Source: Bolinopsis microptera (taxonomy: Eukaryota; Ctenophora; Tentaculata; Lobata; Bolinopsidae). From it: 64,000 nucleotides of DNA. Positions 22,900 through 33,319 of this stretch are shown piece by piece (position 1 is the stretch's first letter; each line of letters begins with the position of its first letter). The translations under genes and the position numbers were made by a program. The stretch lies in contig NC_087081.1 of NCBI RefSeq assembly GCF_026151205.1, forward strand, positions 3,291,246-3,355,245, read 5' to 3'. Below the pieces are notes generated by a model. It had not been told where the DNA came from. It made no database searches and saw nothing but the letters and a program-made list of their open reading frames with translations.

Positions 22900-24384
22900 G
22901 AGGAGACCTTACCATGTAACATGTGTATGTATGTTTCGTTACTTTGCTCGTTTCGTGCGATAAAAGTGATTTATCATAGCTCACTGTTCATGTCGCATTT
23001 TGTGGCGATTTGAGTACATATTCCATCACAATACGACAATTATAATACCTACGTGTACAATATTGGGGTATATATGAGACCCTTAACTGCAGGCTATGTG
23101 ACAGGGTATACGTGTACAATATTGGAGTATATGAGACCCTTAACGGCAGGCTATGTGACAGGGTATATGTGTACAATATTGGGGTATATGAGACCCTTAA
23201 CGGCAGGCTATGTGACAGGGTATGTATAGACACTGCTGGGGATTGATCATGTAAACCAATCTATAGGATTAGGACTATACCAGTATTCCGAGTTTTTTCT
23301 ATACCACTTTTTGTTTCCCCGGTATAAAGACGTTTGACTGCAATTGTTTCATCATTTCCCTTTATTTCGTGTTGTTTATCACAACCTTGATCTGGTCATT
23401 TTGGTCCGATGAGACTCGGTCAGGCTCGATATAACTATATGATATTATAAAGGAGTACCTTATTACTTATATATAACTATATAAGTAATAAAACAAATTT
23501 GACAGTTGACGCTTGGAGATCCCTGTGGTACACAGTGGTATAATGGTAGGATCCCAACCCTTACATATAAGCATATATTATAATTAGTATCCCATAGTTA
23601 GTGTTATAACTTTATAAGGCTTGTGATATCTACACAAAAGGTTCCACTATAATTACCATTGCTATTAGTGTCATCAACTATACGATATAATGATGAGCTG
23701 ATAATCCGTGGATCGTCACATTGCCTCCTCTTCATATTTGTGTAGTCTTTATTAATATTATATAAGAGCACATATTGTATAAAGATATCACGAATTGTAG
23801 TATATAATAGTTGTTGTTGAACTTTGAACTACGTAGGGTGCACGATGTGTTATGGCAAAGCAGATTGTTTTTATAACTGACTCAGAAAATTAGTTGGACA
23901 ATTTTCTTAACTAACGACCAATTATTCCATGTTTATGATCATGCCACAGAAGATAATTAAATATCCTATCTTACACACATGAAATTTTCTTGATTAAAAT
24001 TTAGATCATGGCTAGTTACAAAAAAAATTTAGAATGGTTAGTTTGATACTATTGCAAATTTCCATCGACACAATTCCAAGATTTCTTTGAATTCATTTTA
24101 TGCCTGATTTACATCATTGTTTCTGTTTTAGATTTTTGGCAATTAGTATTAGTCATCAATCGGTGACATACACTAACTTAAACGGTTAAATTACTATTAG
24201 TCATAGTCATAAATTTGTCAATCCATAGTTTAATAATAGGTCTTTTTACTACTGTCTTTTCAATTTTCATTGATGCTGACCAACAAAATCAGTTATACAA
24301 TGTTGACTGTAGTTTGGGAACGGACGGTTAAGCAATTAAATTTGACGCTTTCAACGTTCCAGTATTCTGTTTTCCTGTAATCAG
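22900..24384. other. Intergenic stretch between the LINE copy and the Kv gene
   Basis: Holds the 57-59 bp repeat x3 at 23051-23223 and otherwise AT-rich sequence with AATATATAACTATATAAG-type palindromes near 23430-23485. No gene; possibly contains the Kv promoter, but I see no convincing core element. Confidence 0.5.
23051..23223. repeat. 57-59 bp tandem repeat x3
   Basis: Units start ACGTGTACAATATTGGGGTA (23051), ACGTGTAC (23110) and ATGTGTAC (23167), and each ends GGCTATGTGACAGGGTAT. The minus-strand open frame across it (repeated TLSHSLPLRVSY) is an artefact of the repeat. Confidence 0.95.
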
Positions 24385-27300
24385 CTTGCCGTGATGTTCA
24401 AAACAAGCTATGTAGCCGTGATTCCGGATATAAGGTCTCCGATATCTGTAAGACAAAAGAGAAAAAGTTTGCCAGCTAACTCTGCCGAATTTTCTAAATT
24501 CCGACCAACCAGATATGTGAGTGTTTATGACGACCTTGATGTTTGCAATTTATTTTTATAATGTTCCAGCTGCTGTGTGCATGACCAATGTGTGGTAGTG
24601 ATGTTTAAGCCGAGCTATGTTACTGTGAGCCCAACAATGACTCCAATTCCTACGAGGAAAACGAGGAACAAAGGCTTACCCTCAAACTCTGCTGATGTGG
24701 CAAAACTTTTACGAACTAGTTTTGTGAGTTTATGACAGGAACTGTTCAATATTAATTTTTTGAATTCTTCAAACACTTATGTAACACAAATGATTTGAGA
24801 GGTTCTCTTAAGATAAATAATTTAAAGATTTCTAGAGCCTATTCTTTTATTTTCGTGTATTGATCCGCGCCTCTCCAACCAAAACTTATCAATGCAGCCA
24901 TGATATTTGCCATTGCATTTAACTGCTTAACTTAGTTTTCAAAATAATCAATTAAAAGTATGGCTGAACTTTTCGATAATTAATCCTTTACGCAGTCAAC
25001 ATGTTAGTTTGCACCTTAATTAAAGTTTAATGTAAAATAATAATGAATGCGATGTTGTTACATCTTTACATTGGAACGTAGAACAATTCATTATCCTGAT
25101 AAGAGCCTTTAATAGTCGCAATAAAACGGAACACTAACAAGAATTGCGCCCGTTGTTTCGTTTTGGCGGACGCTAGATTTCCGTTCACTATAAGTATAAC
25201 TATAAATATAAGCTCCAATCAGCTCACTTCATAATAATAATATTGATACACATCAGTACACTATACTACGCATGCCACGTACAAATTGGGCTTATAACCT
25301 TATACTATACATTGCATAGTATACATTAAAATACACTCGCGCCGCGCATTCATTGACAGGCTAGCTATATACATCAAATCTCCGCAAGCAATACTCGCGC
25401 GCTGCACTGACCCACCTACTGCTATCTCCAAAATCCACGTTTTTCTGCAAAAACGTCCATTCGTAACCTTTCACTATAATTGCCTTTTTACAAAAGGGTG
25501 AACGGAAAAATTTTGCCACAGAAATTTGTAGTGTAGCTGTGTGACACTGACAGTGGAACAATTTCAAAAGTAATTCGCTTTTTAAACTTGAGGACAATTA
25601 CGAAAAGTTTTAAAAACACTATTATTTTAAGAATAAGTGACAGTTCAAAAATGCAACTCGAATACATATAATAGTAGATTGATTTAAAATGCGGTTTAAA
25701 AAAAGGAATTTGTCAGAAGTGGGATTTGAACCCACGCCCACATTCGTGGACCAGAATTTAAGTCTGGCGCCTTAACCACTCGGCCATCCTGACATGTTTC
25801 CATAATAATTTTGCAAATTGTATACCGCTGAATACTGAATAGAGCCTGCATCATTTTATTATTATTTCCATACATGGATTTTGAGTAGCTGCGGGTATCT
25901 AATGTCATCCTCTCATGGATAATATAACGTTATGTTATCATCCATTATTGTAAAAACACTGCAAATTTTGCCACAGAAACACGTAAAATAATAAAATAAT
26001 CTACAAAATGAATCTGGCAGTTATAAACTGCAGCTGGTTAGCCAATCGCGAACAATAACCGCGATACGATCACGTACTGTGCAATATGGCCTCTATATGG
26101 AAGATGGAGGAAAAACATCATCGTGACAGAACATATTTAACGAGTTTCTGCTGTCAATGTAAAATGTCAAACTTATCTTGCTTTATTTTTTAATTCTATA
26201 TCCAATTTTATTATTAGATATTATGCTCATTATGTGAGATTATATGATTCTTGTCATTTTTTCGAACTTTCATAAATTTCAGATGAAAGGCCACTAGTCC
26301 CTTCATCATGACGATTAGTTCATTTCAATTTATCAGTGAAGACTTATTCAATTGTTTGACAAGATACATTTATTTTTCATCCATTCTTCATGTTTAATGA
26401 AATTTTAAACATCAAACTGGTCACAAATGTAGTTATATAGCTTTTGAGCTCACTGTGTCACACCATCAAGATTAATATAATATTAAAATTTACCTACACT
26501 CCACAGAATATATCAGTACATGTTTTTAATTTCAGTTGTCTGTCCCCAACGAAGGAAATCACAAAAATGACCTACAGAATTCTTCTATTACACCCGAGGT
26601 TTGACGTGTAGCGTTAAAAAATATTTACAAATAAGAAGTGGGCTAGATTTTGCAACACTTATTGATGCGGATACAAATTAATAGAATTAAGATAAATATC
26701 ATTTGAATTTTAAGGAGTGCGCATGAATAGTATTTATAATACATGATGCTCTTAACACTCAAATACCTTTAAAATCTTGATAACAACGAACAGACAAAAA
26801 TACAACCACGTTCCTCAGAATGGCCCCTCGAAACATGATCTCTCGTCAGATAATTCATCTTCAACTAGCACTGGCTGTGACACAGACGACATTATCCGCC
26901 TAAACATAAGTGGAGGTTACTTTGAGGTATCTTTTCAAAATGTATTAATCAACAGCTGTTATATGCATTAGTATAATTAGTATGATTAGTATAATTAGTA
27001 TAATTAGTGTAATTAGTATAATTAGTGTAATTAGTATAATTACTTCTGCAGCTTCTTAAGGTGGTTAATTGTTACACCTTGATTTGTACAGTACAGAACA
27101 GATCTATTTCAAATTTTCGTTCAATGATATTTTTCTATTGAACTTGTACCATATAATATTTGGTTTTTGTTTGTTTTTGTTTTTGTTAATTCTCTTTCCG
27201 CATTAAAAGTAGACGGCACTCCTCGTATAATGAAAAAACAACAACAACGTTTTAAAGTTTTAAGGTAACCTTGTTACCTTGTAAACAGAAAACGATAACT

Positions 27301-30300
27301 TTACAAGGTAACCTTGACGACATTAAGCAGATACAGCGATACATTGTTGGGTTCGGAAAATGACCTGAGGAAGTATTACTTGGAAGATAGGAATGAGTAC
27401 TTCTTCGAGAGGAATCGACTTATTTTTAGGTTTTTCAATTCGTCTTAAAAATCTGAAATCTTTTGAGGAGAATTTTAAATTGACTATTTTTTATTTTGGT
27501 CCAAAGATAATTAATCGTTAGGAATCAGGAACCGTCCATATTCAGGTTTTCGATTTCTGAAATCAAATACAAAATACTTATTTTAAGATAATATCGTTAC
27601 TGGTTACATTGATACTATTTATTTTTGATAATTGTTTAAGGAGGTGAAAGTAATAGTTTTTAAATCATTTCAGCGCAATACTATACTTCTACCAAAGCCG
27701 AGGAAAGTTCTACCGACCTACCTGTGTGACAGAAGAACAATTTTCGGAGGAAATTCGCTTTTTCAAACTTGAGGACCATTACGAAAAGTAAGGAAAAAAA
27801 CTTATTACTTTAAAAATTGGTGCAGTGGTATAGTGACAGCTCAAAAATGTAACCCAAATATATACATATAATTATAATAGTAGATTGATTTAAATCAGTT
27901 TTAAATAATATAAAAGTTGCCAGAAATGGGATTTGAACTCACGCCCCACATTTGTGGACCAGAACGTTCACTCGTACAAGTGAACTTTTTGAGCCTTAGA
28001 CCACTCGGCCATCCTGACATGTTTTGATAAGAATTTACTATCTTTATACCACTTATAGAGCTTGCGTCATCATTTCCATTCATGGATTGTGAGTAGCTGC
28101 AGGTACGTGTATCTAATGTCATCCCTTCATGGATAATATAGTATAGATCGCCTGTTGGAAATGTGCTAATTAAGGTCAAGGATACAATTTTGATAAAAGT
28201 TTGAAGGGTGTTCTCAATTTTTTAACATATAATAGTAGATTGATTTAAAATGCAGTAAAAAAAAGGAATTTGTCAGAAGTGGGATTTGAACCCACGCCCA
28301 CATTCGTGGACCAGAGTTTGAATCTGGCGCCTTAACCACTCGGCCATCCTGACATGTTTCAATAATAATTTTGCAAATTTTACACCACTGAATAGAGCCT
28401 GCGTCATGCATGGATTTTGAGTAGCTGCAGGTATTTAATGTTTTTTTTCTTTCTGCAACCAAGAAAAATCAGTTAAACTTATCGAATTATTCGAATGCCA
28501 AGACAACAGCTCAACTTAAGTCAAACTTCTGTTTCATAACAGTGCATAGGATTCATTTTTCAGATATGTAGAGAACATGGATGATGAAGATAAAGATTCG
28601 ATCTCAGACGAAGATAAAACCTTTTTACGGAAATGTTGGGATTTCTTCGAAGAACCTGACTCCTCTAGGGCTGCACGTGTTTGGGCTATTCTTGATGTTT
28701 TGGCCATCACTCTAGCAGTTGCCCTCTTTATCGTGGAGACAATGCCAGAAATCAAAAAAGCCATTGATTCAAAGGAGCCAAACAGCCAGAAAACGACCTT
28801 CTTAATAATAGAAACAGTTTGTATCATGTTCTTCACCATTGAGCTCATCGCTAGATTCATCTGCTGTCCTGACAAGTTTCTATTCATAAAGACTGCCATG
28901 AACTGGATAGACTTAGTCACTGTCCTGCCGTTCTTCATACAGTTTATGACAGCAGAGAATAAAGGGGGAGAAGCTCTTGTCATTTTGAGGGTTCTAAGAG
29001 TGATCAGAGTCCTAAAGCTTGCAAGGCATTCCAAAGGTAGGAATACTTTCTTGATATGTCATTGGTTAAAGTAAAAACTTATAAATAATGTTGCAGAATC
29101 ATTAATTGCGGGTTCTTGTATATAGACTCGTTAACGACGTGAGACCGAACTTCGGTCTCATACTTCGGTCACCGAAGTATTAAACTCCAATAACTGAATA
29201 AGTGCAGCTTACCTATGGAGAATTTGAGATACAAAATAATAGGTTACATATTTTATTGCCAGCATTAATTAAAAGATAGAATAGTGATTACATATCAGTC
29301 AGTATTATACGGTCACTTCCAGGCGAATATAATTTTAATCCGTTCTGTAGATTGCTCGGAAATAAAACCAAAACCTTTGGGCCTTCCCCTCTCTAACCCC
29401 ATCATATTATATATAAATCGAGACGATATATATATATATGTATTGTTTATTTATATATCCGTACCATTTTATTGACACCACGGCATCAACTTTAACACGA
29501 CTTTCCGCAAAAATCGTAAAAGATATACGAATTAAACGTTTTTGAGTGGTTCATATAATAGTTCTTTAATGGTCTTCAAATCAGCATGAAACAATAAAAA
29601 ATTGGCCAAGGAATAAGAATTTTAGTGCCCACAATTTGGTGGTGTCAAAAACGCGATTTAAATAGGTAATAATCATTTTAGTCTCTTGAATCTTGACACC
29701 ATTTTAGGGTTAGATTAGACGGGTTCCTGTTAGTTACTTTAAATTGATTGAACGCTCTTGTGAACTACAACAGATTACACTTCCATAGGTATTGTGATAG
29801 TAACAAAGACTCTAGCAGCCAGTGTAAACGAGTTAGCACTCTTACTTTTCTTCTGGTTCATAGGAGTTATCATATTCGGTTCTATAATGTACTACTTGGA
29901 ATTCAAAGAAGACTTGGTTGGTTCCGCAGACGAGAGCAAGTTTAGATCTATACTAGAGGTATAATAACAGTATATTTCTATCACCATTTACTGAAAGTTA
30001 AGCTAATAAGCTATTATTGTGCTAGTATAGTACTATAAAAGCAATCACAGTTACTTTCTCAGAGCTCGTGGTGGGCAGTAGTAACAATGAGTACTGTTGG
30101 GTATGGAGACATGGTTCCTCTAACCCCATTCGGTAAGTGCATGTTTCAATAAACTAATAAAGCGATCCTTTTGTTCCTTGATAATAATATGCGTTGTGTG
30201 TAATGGTGATTTGATGTTAGTTATTGATTCAAATTGCACTGTAAATTTCCATGCATTAATTGGGTTAACAACTTTTACTCTTCCAGGAAAATTGATAGCC

Positions 30301-30402
30301 TCAATCTGTATGATGTTCAGCATGATAGTGATCGCGCTCCCAGTAACAGTGATTGTCAGCAAATTTACAAGAGTATATGCTAAGTACAAGGACAAACTAT
30401 GA
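24385..30402 (+). CDS. Shaker-type voltage-gated K+ channel subunit (Kv, complete model)
   Basis: Exons: alternative first exons 24394-24516 or 24601-24723; then 26536-26598, 26819-26926, 27308-27429, 27674-27787, 28564-29036, 29789-29958, 30063-30132, 30287-30402 (TGA). All phases agree; about 452 residues with one first exon. The T1 tetramerisation domain starts [14 protein letters not shown] and continues [47 protein letters not shown]. It lacks the zinc-binding His/Cys set of Kv2-4, which points to the Shaker class. S1 to S3 precede S4 [18 protein letters not shown]5, pore [15 protein letters not shown] and S6 [12 protein letters not shown] follow. Oddities: S6 has PVT instead of PVP, and S4 lacks the outermost Arg of Shaker. 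Known: second-proline loss is typical of electrically silent modifier subunits. Inferred: a modulatory subunit that needs partners. Confidence 0.95.
24394..24516 (+). CDS. Kv candidate first exon A (41 codons)
   Basis: ATG at 24394, donor TAT|GTGAGT, phase 0. The peptide opens [11 protein letters not shown], then a basic patch RQKRK, then LPANSAEF. It matches exon B in length (41 codons) and at many positions: MFK.SYV.V, a basic patch, LP.NSA. Hydrophobic start followed by basic residues recalls Shaker-type inactivation balls, by analogy only. An in-frame upstream extension CTTGCCGTG after a CAG means it could also be an internal exon. The link to the Kv gene rests on phase, strand and spacing. 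Confidence 0.65.
24601..24723 (+). CDS. Kv candidate first exon B (41 codons, duplicate of A)
   Basis: ATG at 24601, donor TTT|GTGAGT, phase 0, exactly 207 bp after exon A's ATG. The peptide opens [11 protein letters not shown] and has a basic patch RKTRNK followed by [12 protein letters not shown]. Same length and same donor pentamer as A. The downstream linker exon at 26536 accepts phase 0 from either. Diverged about half the residues but kept frame and the basic patch, so both look under constraint. Confidence 0.65.
25490..25620 (+). pseudogene. Ghost copy of Kv T1 exon upstream of the channel core
   Basis: The stretch TGTGTGACA..GAACAATTT..AATTCGCTTTTT.AAACTTGAGGAC.ATTACGAAAAGT (about 25546-25607) aligns with the end of the real T1 exon at 27716-27790. 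Similarity continues through the following intron into the tRNA-Leu gene. The donor GTAAGG has become GTTTTA, and indels shift the frame, so it is not usable. It shows that exon, intron and tRNA were duplicated together. Confidence 0.8.
25712..25793 (-). tRNA. tRNA-Leu (anticodon TAA)
   Basis: 82 nt on the minus strand. Acceptor GTCAGGA pairs with TTCTGAC. The D-arm A box is TGGCCGAGTGG. The anticodon loop is CTTAAAT inside stem CCAGA/TCTGG, so anticodon TAA. The long variable arm is typical of class II tRNAs, and the B box is GGTTCAAATCC. No intron. It lies antisense inside a Kv intron; a sequence relative with anticodon CAA is at 28272-28353. Confidence 0.95.
26960..27045. repeat. 9 bp minisatellite (ATTAGTATA)n
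   Basis: Alternating ATTAGTATA and ATTAGTGTA units in the intron between the second and third Kv coding exons after the first. Non-coding. Confidence 0.85.
27917..28018 (-). pseudogene. Degenerate intron-containing tRNA-Leu (CAA) pseudogene
   Basis: On the minus strand: GTCAGGATGGCCGAGTGG at the 5' end and a B box AGTTCAAATCC at the 3' end. Between them is CTCAA followed by an insert with hairpin GTTCACT..AGTGAAC, which looks like a tRNA-Leu(CAA) intron after the anticodon. The 5' half of the anticodon stem (CCAGA in the intact copies) is missing while the 3' half TCTGG remains. The acceptor 3' strand is altered. I therefore call it a pseudogene. Confidence 0.75.
28272..28353 (-). tRNA. tRNA-Leu (anticodon CAA)
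   Basis: 82 nt on the minus strand, nearly identical to the gene at 25712-25793. The anticodon loop is TTCAAAC inside stem CCAGA/TCTGG, so the anticodon is CAA. A box TGGCCGAGTGG, B box GGTTCAAATCC, acceptor GTCAGGA/TTCTGAC. It has no intron, although CAA tRNA-Leu genes in many animals do. The 3' flank (AATTATTATTG..) is shared with the TAA gene, proving recent local duplication. It sits antisense in the Kv intron between T1 and S1. Confidence 0.95.
29037..29788. other. Kv intron between S4 and S5 exons with repeat copy
   Basis: Has a small hairpin GAGACCGAA/TTCGGTCTC near 29140-29160. A stretch at about 29395-29740 resembles 2940-3045 (AGACGATATATA; GGGTTAGA..GACGGGTT). No gene or RNA recognised. 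Confidence 0.5.
30063..30402 (+). CDS. Kv pore and S6 exons
   Basis: 30063-30132 encodes [23 protein letters not shown]; its filter TVGYGD is canonical and so is expected to conduct K+ in an assembled channel. 30287-30402 encodes S6 and a very short tail ending YKDKL plus TGA. The S6 bend is PVT, not the PVP of conducting Shaker channels. The C-terminus is only about 15 residues past S6, with no PDZ-type ending like the -TDV of Kv1. Confidence 0.93.
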
Positions 30403-30761
30403 GACCTTAAAAACGAATGAAAAACAAGCCTTGCAATTATCTACAGAATATATTGAGTATATTTATGCTGTATAGTTGACTTCTCATTAACAAAATGTAT
30501 AATAGATACAGCTGGTGACAAGGAAACTACTACACCGATTTTCTTATTCGAAACTTATTACCTTACAAGACTTTTTTGTGGCGGACCAATTTGCGACGAC
30601 CGAAATTTTGGCGGTCCGAAAATATGGCGAAATTGAACAAAAACCGTCACATTTCGGACGTCACAGAAAATAAGGGTATTTTTCATCATTTTGTTTTCTG
30701 ACACAAAGGAAATTCAAAATTTTCTAAAAATCGGTAAAATCATGTTGAAACAAAATGAAAC

Positions 30762-31221
30762 TTATGAATCGATTTCTTCATCTTCATCTAAGGGGTCCGG
30801 CTCGACCCTTTCAGTTTCACGCTGTTCTCCAGTGTACTCCCAGGAGTAAGATTCTCGGATAAGCTGCTTCATCTTGTACACGATGTCTCCGAGGCCTTTG
30901 AAAGTAAGTTTCAACTTGACTTCCAATCCACCGGAGGGTATAGGCCATAGGGGAACGACGGTGTCTGCTATCCTCAACAACTCCATTAATTTCCCCACCG
31001 TGGCACATGAAATAGTGACAATGTTTACTAACTTCTAACGGAATATGTCCGACGGTTACCAACTGTGGAACAAGCAAACCTCTTCCGTCCTTTATCCGCT
31101 TCACGGCACACGCATACCGATCATGTTGAAGAGACACATCGTTAGTTTCCCGATGGATAGTAACCTTATCACCATCGTAGATATCAGTCCATGTGGTTAC
31201 TTTTCCGGAACAAGATCCTTT
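30762..31221 (-). pseudogene. HIRAN-domain-like gene, frameshifted
   Basis: Minus-strand frame 1 from 31221 reads WTDIYDGDKVTIHRE, then HDRYACAVKR, VGHIPLEVSKHCHYFMCHGG and EINGVVE. Around 30955-30985 the homology moves to frame 2, WPIPSGGLEVKLKLTFKG, then a Glu/Asp-rich tail ending DEDEEIDS. The order (YAVxV, VGHIPxxxS, GG.I, GGLEV.LTF) is that of HIRAN-like proteins known in many invertebrate genomes as multicopy genes. HIRAN binds DNA 3' ends in HLTF/Rad5 proteins; here only the module is present. A single frameshift, or an unseen small intron, separates the halves. About 150 residues in all. Family assignment is from motif memory. Confidence 0.6.
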
Positions 31222-31498
31222 TTAAATTGACTTGAGTAATAAGATGATTACTGATTAGTGCTGATTTTAGTATTTCAATCTAAAATCTAAATTTTACTCT
31301 ACTGATCAATGACAGTATATCTGCATCACATGACTTATTGAGTTTGGTATTAAATTGTTTATCTTGACTTAGTCTCTTATAAGACGTTTATGTTAGCACA
31401 TAGTAGTAGTAAATCTTTCAAAGTACGAAATATCTCTTTAAAAGAGCATCCTAGGCACCTTATAGATATCAAAACGCATAAAAAAGAAAACAAAAACA

Positions 31499-31750
31499 TC
31501 AACCATCTTCTAACTTCTTCCACTCCTCCCTATCTAAAGCTAAAAATCTAAGGTCTTCGAAATCAGTCAAATTCTTAAGTCTAATATCAAGATTTCTACT
31601 AGTCAAGTCTTTTCTAATAACATCTAATAAGTTTAAACATGGTCTACCCCGTCTCCCTTCCATAAAAATATCAGAATTTATAGCAAATAACATAGAGGTG
31701 TATGCTGGTGAGTCTTCCTGTCCTCTTAAGATATGTCCTAACATTAGCAC
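31499..31750 (-). pseudogene. LINE C-terminal fragment inside the TIR element
   Basis: Reads LGHILRGQEDSP, GRRGRPCLNLLDVIRKDL and ALDREEWKKLEDG plus stop. This matches the end of APE-type LINE proteins (GHxxRM..., GRxRGRPxxxW, DRxxWxxL), as also seen at 4799 and 22877. It starts exactly where similarity to the 506 bp MITE ends (about 31740), so it was captured or inserted there. No catalytic part. Confidence 0.75.
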
Positions 31751-32007
31751 ATAAATGTAATTTATTGTAAATTTAAAACGTATTACTTGACATTAAATTC
31801 ATCATGGAATATTGTGTTTATTTGTCCCACCATCATATCACTAACTTTTCAAGAACAAAATGAATCGATGAAGCCACAATTATTGGAATAAGCTAAAAAT
31901 AATGCGACGGATTCTATTACGACGACCGAAATTTTGGCGGTCCGAAAATATGGCGAAATTTTCGGAAAACCGCCACATTTCGTACGTTATAAATATGTCT
32001 TGTAAGG

Positions 32008-32500
32008 TAAACAGAAGGAAACAAAAAATATGGAATCTTGACTTTCGATAAGACAGTGCACCGGGGTTAAAAAAAGTTCAGCATGTAGATTTTAGAGCGT
32101 GATTTTGCAAAACTATAATCATATGATGTTCATACACTATATATATATATATATGTTATCTGCAGCAGTTGCTCTACTACTACTATGTAATACTAATACA
32201 TAGTATGTATGTATGTACTATTATTACAATCTTCTAAAGTTAAATTGGGAAAAACGTGGTCCATCTCGTGCGAACTTTCTTAGACTTAATGACCAGGGTG
32301 CTATGAGTATTGAGTATGCCTTATATGTGAAATAAGTTATACTTTTGTTCGCATTTACAAATTTGCTCACAACACGCATCGCCATCACTCGCGGCAGTAA
32401 GCTCTGTTCTGACATGGTTAACCACCTAGTCTTCTTTGTGTTGTTGGTTAATCATATGAAAGAAATTGATATGGTTCTCCCGGCTGAAATTAACCAGGAA
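32008..32500. other. Non-coding stretch right of the TIR element
   Basis: An AT dinucleotide run near 32140-32155 and CTACTACTACTATG / TATGTATGTA short repeats. No gene supported. Confidence 0.5.
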
Positions 32501-32549
32501 CACAGTGAAACAATTATCAGGAGGAAGCGATCTTTCAAACCCTCTCAAA

Positions 32550-32850
32550 ATCAGCGAGGCTATGAAAACCCCTTTTGTTCATTACTGGAACAAAGAGAAA
32601 AAACTTAACCGAAAATTGGGGTTCTACAACCTCATCAAGGCAAGCTTCGGTTGCGAAACATACCTGTCGATCAACCTACAGCCACTGCAGCAGACTGAGA
32701 GACTTGCGCAACTAGCTCAAAACAAGCTCGCATAAATACAACATCGAAACAGGGAGACACGGCATGCATCGCCATAAACTTTCCAATAGGGCATGCAAAC
32801 ACTGTTCTACTATAGATGTGAAACTGGAATCACTCGCAAAAGTGAAAAGC
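32550..32850 (+). mobile_element. LINE C-terminal fragment, related to the copy at 51339-53011
   Basis: Reads FVHYWNKEKKLNRKLGFYNL, SFGCETYL and ERLAQLAQNK. After a frameshift near 32730 it continues HKYNIETGRHG and ACKHC. It aligns with CWNDERQNNRKLSFYNTIK, HKFNIETGRY and RICKHC of the 52 kb copy. The remainder of the Cys/His motif decays beyond 32830. Dead fragment. Confidence 0.8.
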
Positions 32851-33319
32851 CCTCTCTGTGTCCTGACAAAGAAACGTGCTGGATAACTTGCCATTCAATA
32901 CCTGCTTCTATTAACTTTCTGGAATTGATATTGACTTTGTCACTGTGCCCTCTCAGTCAGATTCAGGATCGAGTCGCAATAAACACCAGGTCGTCTTAGT
33001 TCACCCTTCTCTTACACACTCAACCACTACTTAAGCGTTCATCTATGACAGACCCCACAACACTTACCATCATCCTTGATTACACATCTTGATTCCACCG
33101 GCATCATCCCACAGGACTGCCATACCCCAGAGGTAGGCAAAGCATCCATATGCTACCCTTTCGCGTGGGCCAACCAGGCCCAGCCTCTCTTTAAAAAAAT
33201 AAATAAAACAGGTTTAATAAGGGAGCACAATGAAAAGGGCTTGGTTCCAAAGCTAACTCTAGACTTGGACTACTTAAAAGAACATGTCATTTCACTACTG
33301 ATAAAAGGCAGAAAAGAAC

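Larger units (their letters stand above)
30561..32007. mobile_element. 1447 bp TIR DNA transposon with HIRAN-like gene and LINE tail
   Basis: CCTTACAAGAC at 30561 and its inverse GTCTTGTAAGG ending at 32007, both next to TA, consistent with a TA target duplication. Subterminal sequences are GC-rich inverted repeats (TTGGCGGTCCGAAAATATGG at both ends). The interior has a HIRAN-like gene remnant (30762-31221, -) and a LINE C-terminal fragment (31499-31750, -). No transposase is visible, so it is non-autonomous. Its termini plus ~70 bp of the inner sequence at the right are shared with the 506 bp MITE at 12692-13197. It sits 158 bp after the Kv stop codon. Confidence 0.85.

Noticed and set aside
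25361-25908. Minus-strand frames across the tRNA-Leu region
   Set aside because: They translate through the tRNA gene ([11 protein letters not shown] type peptide) and are non-coding.
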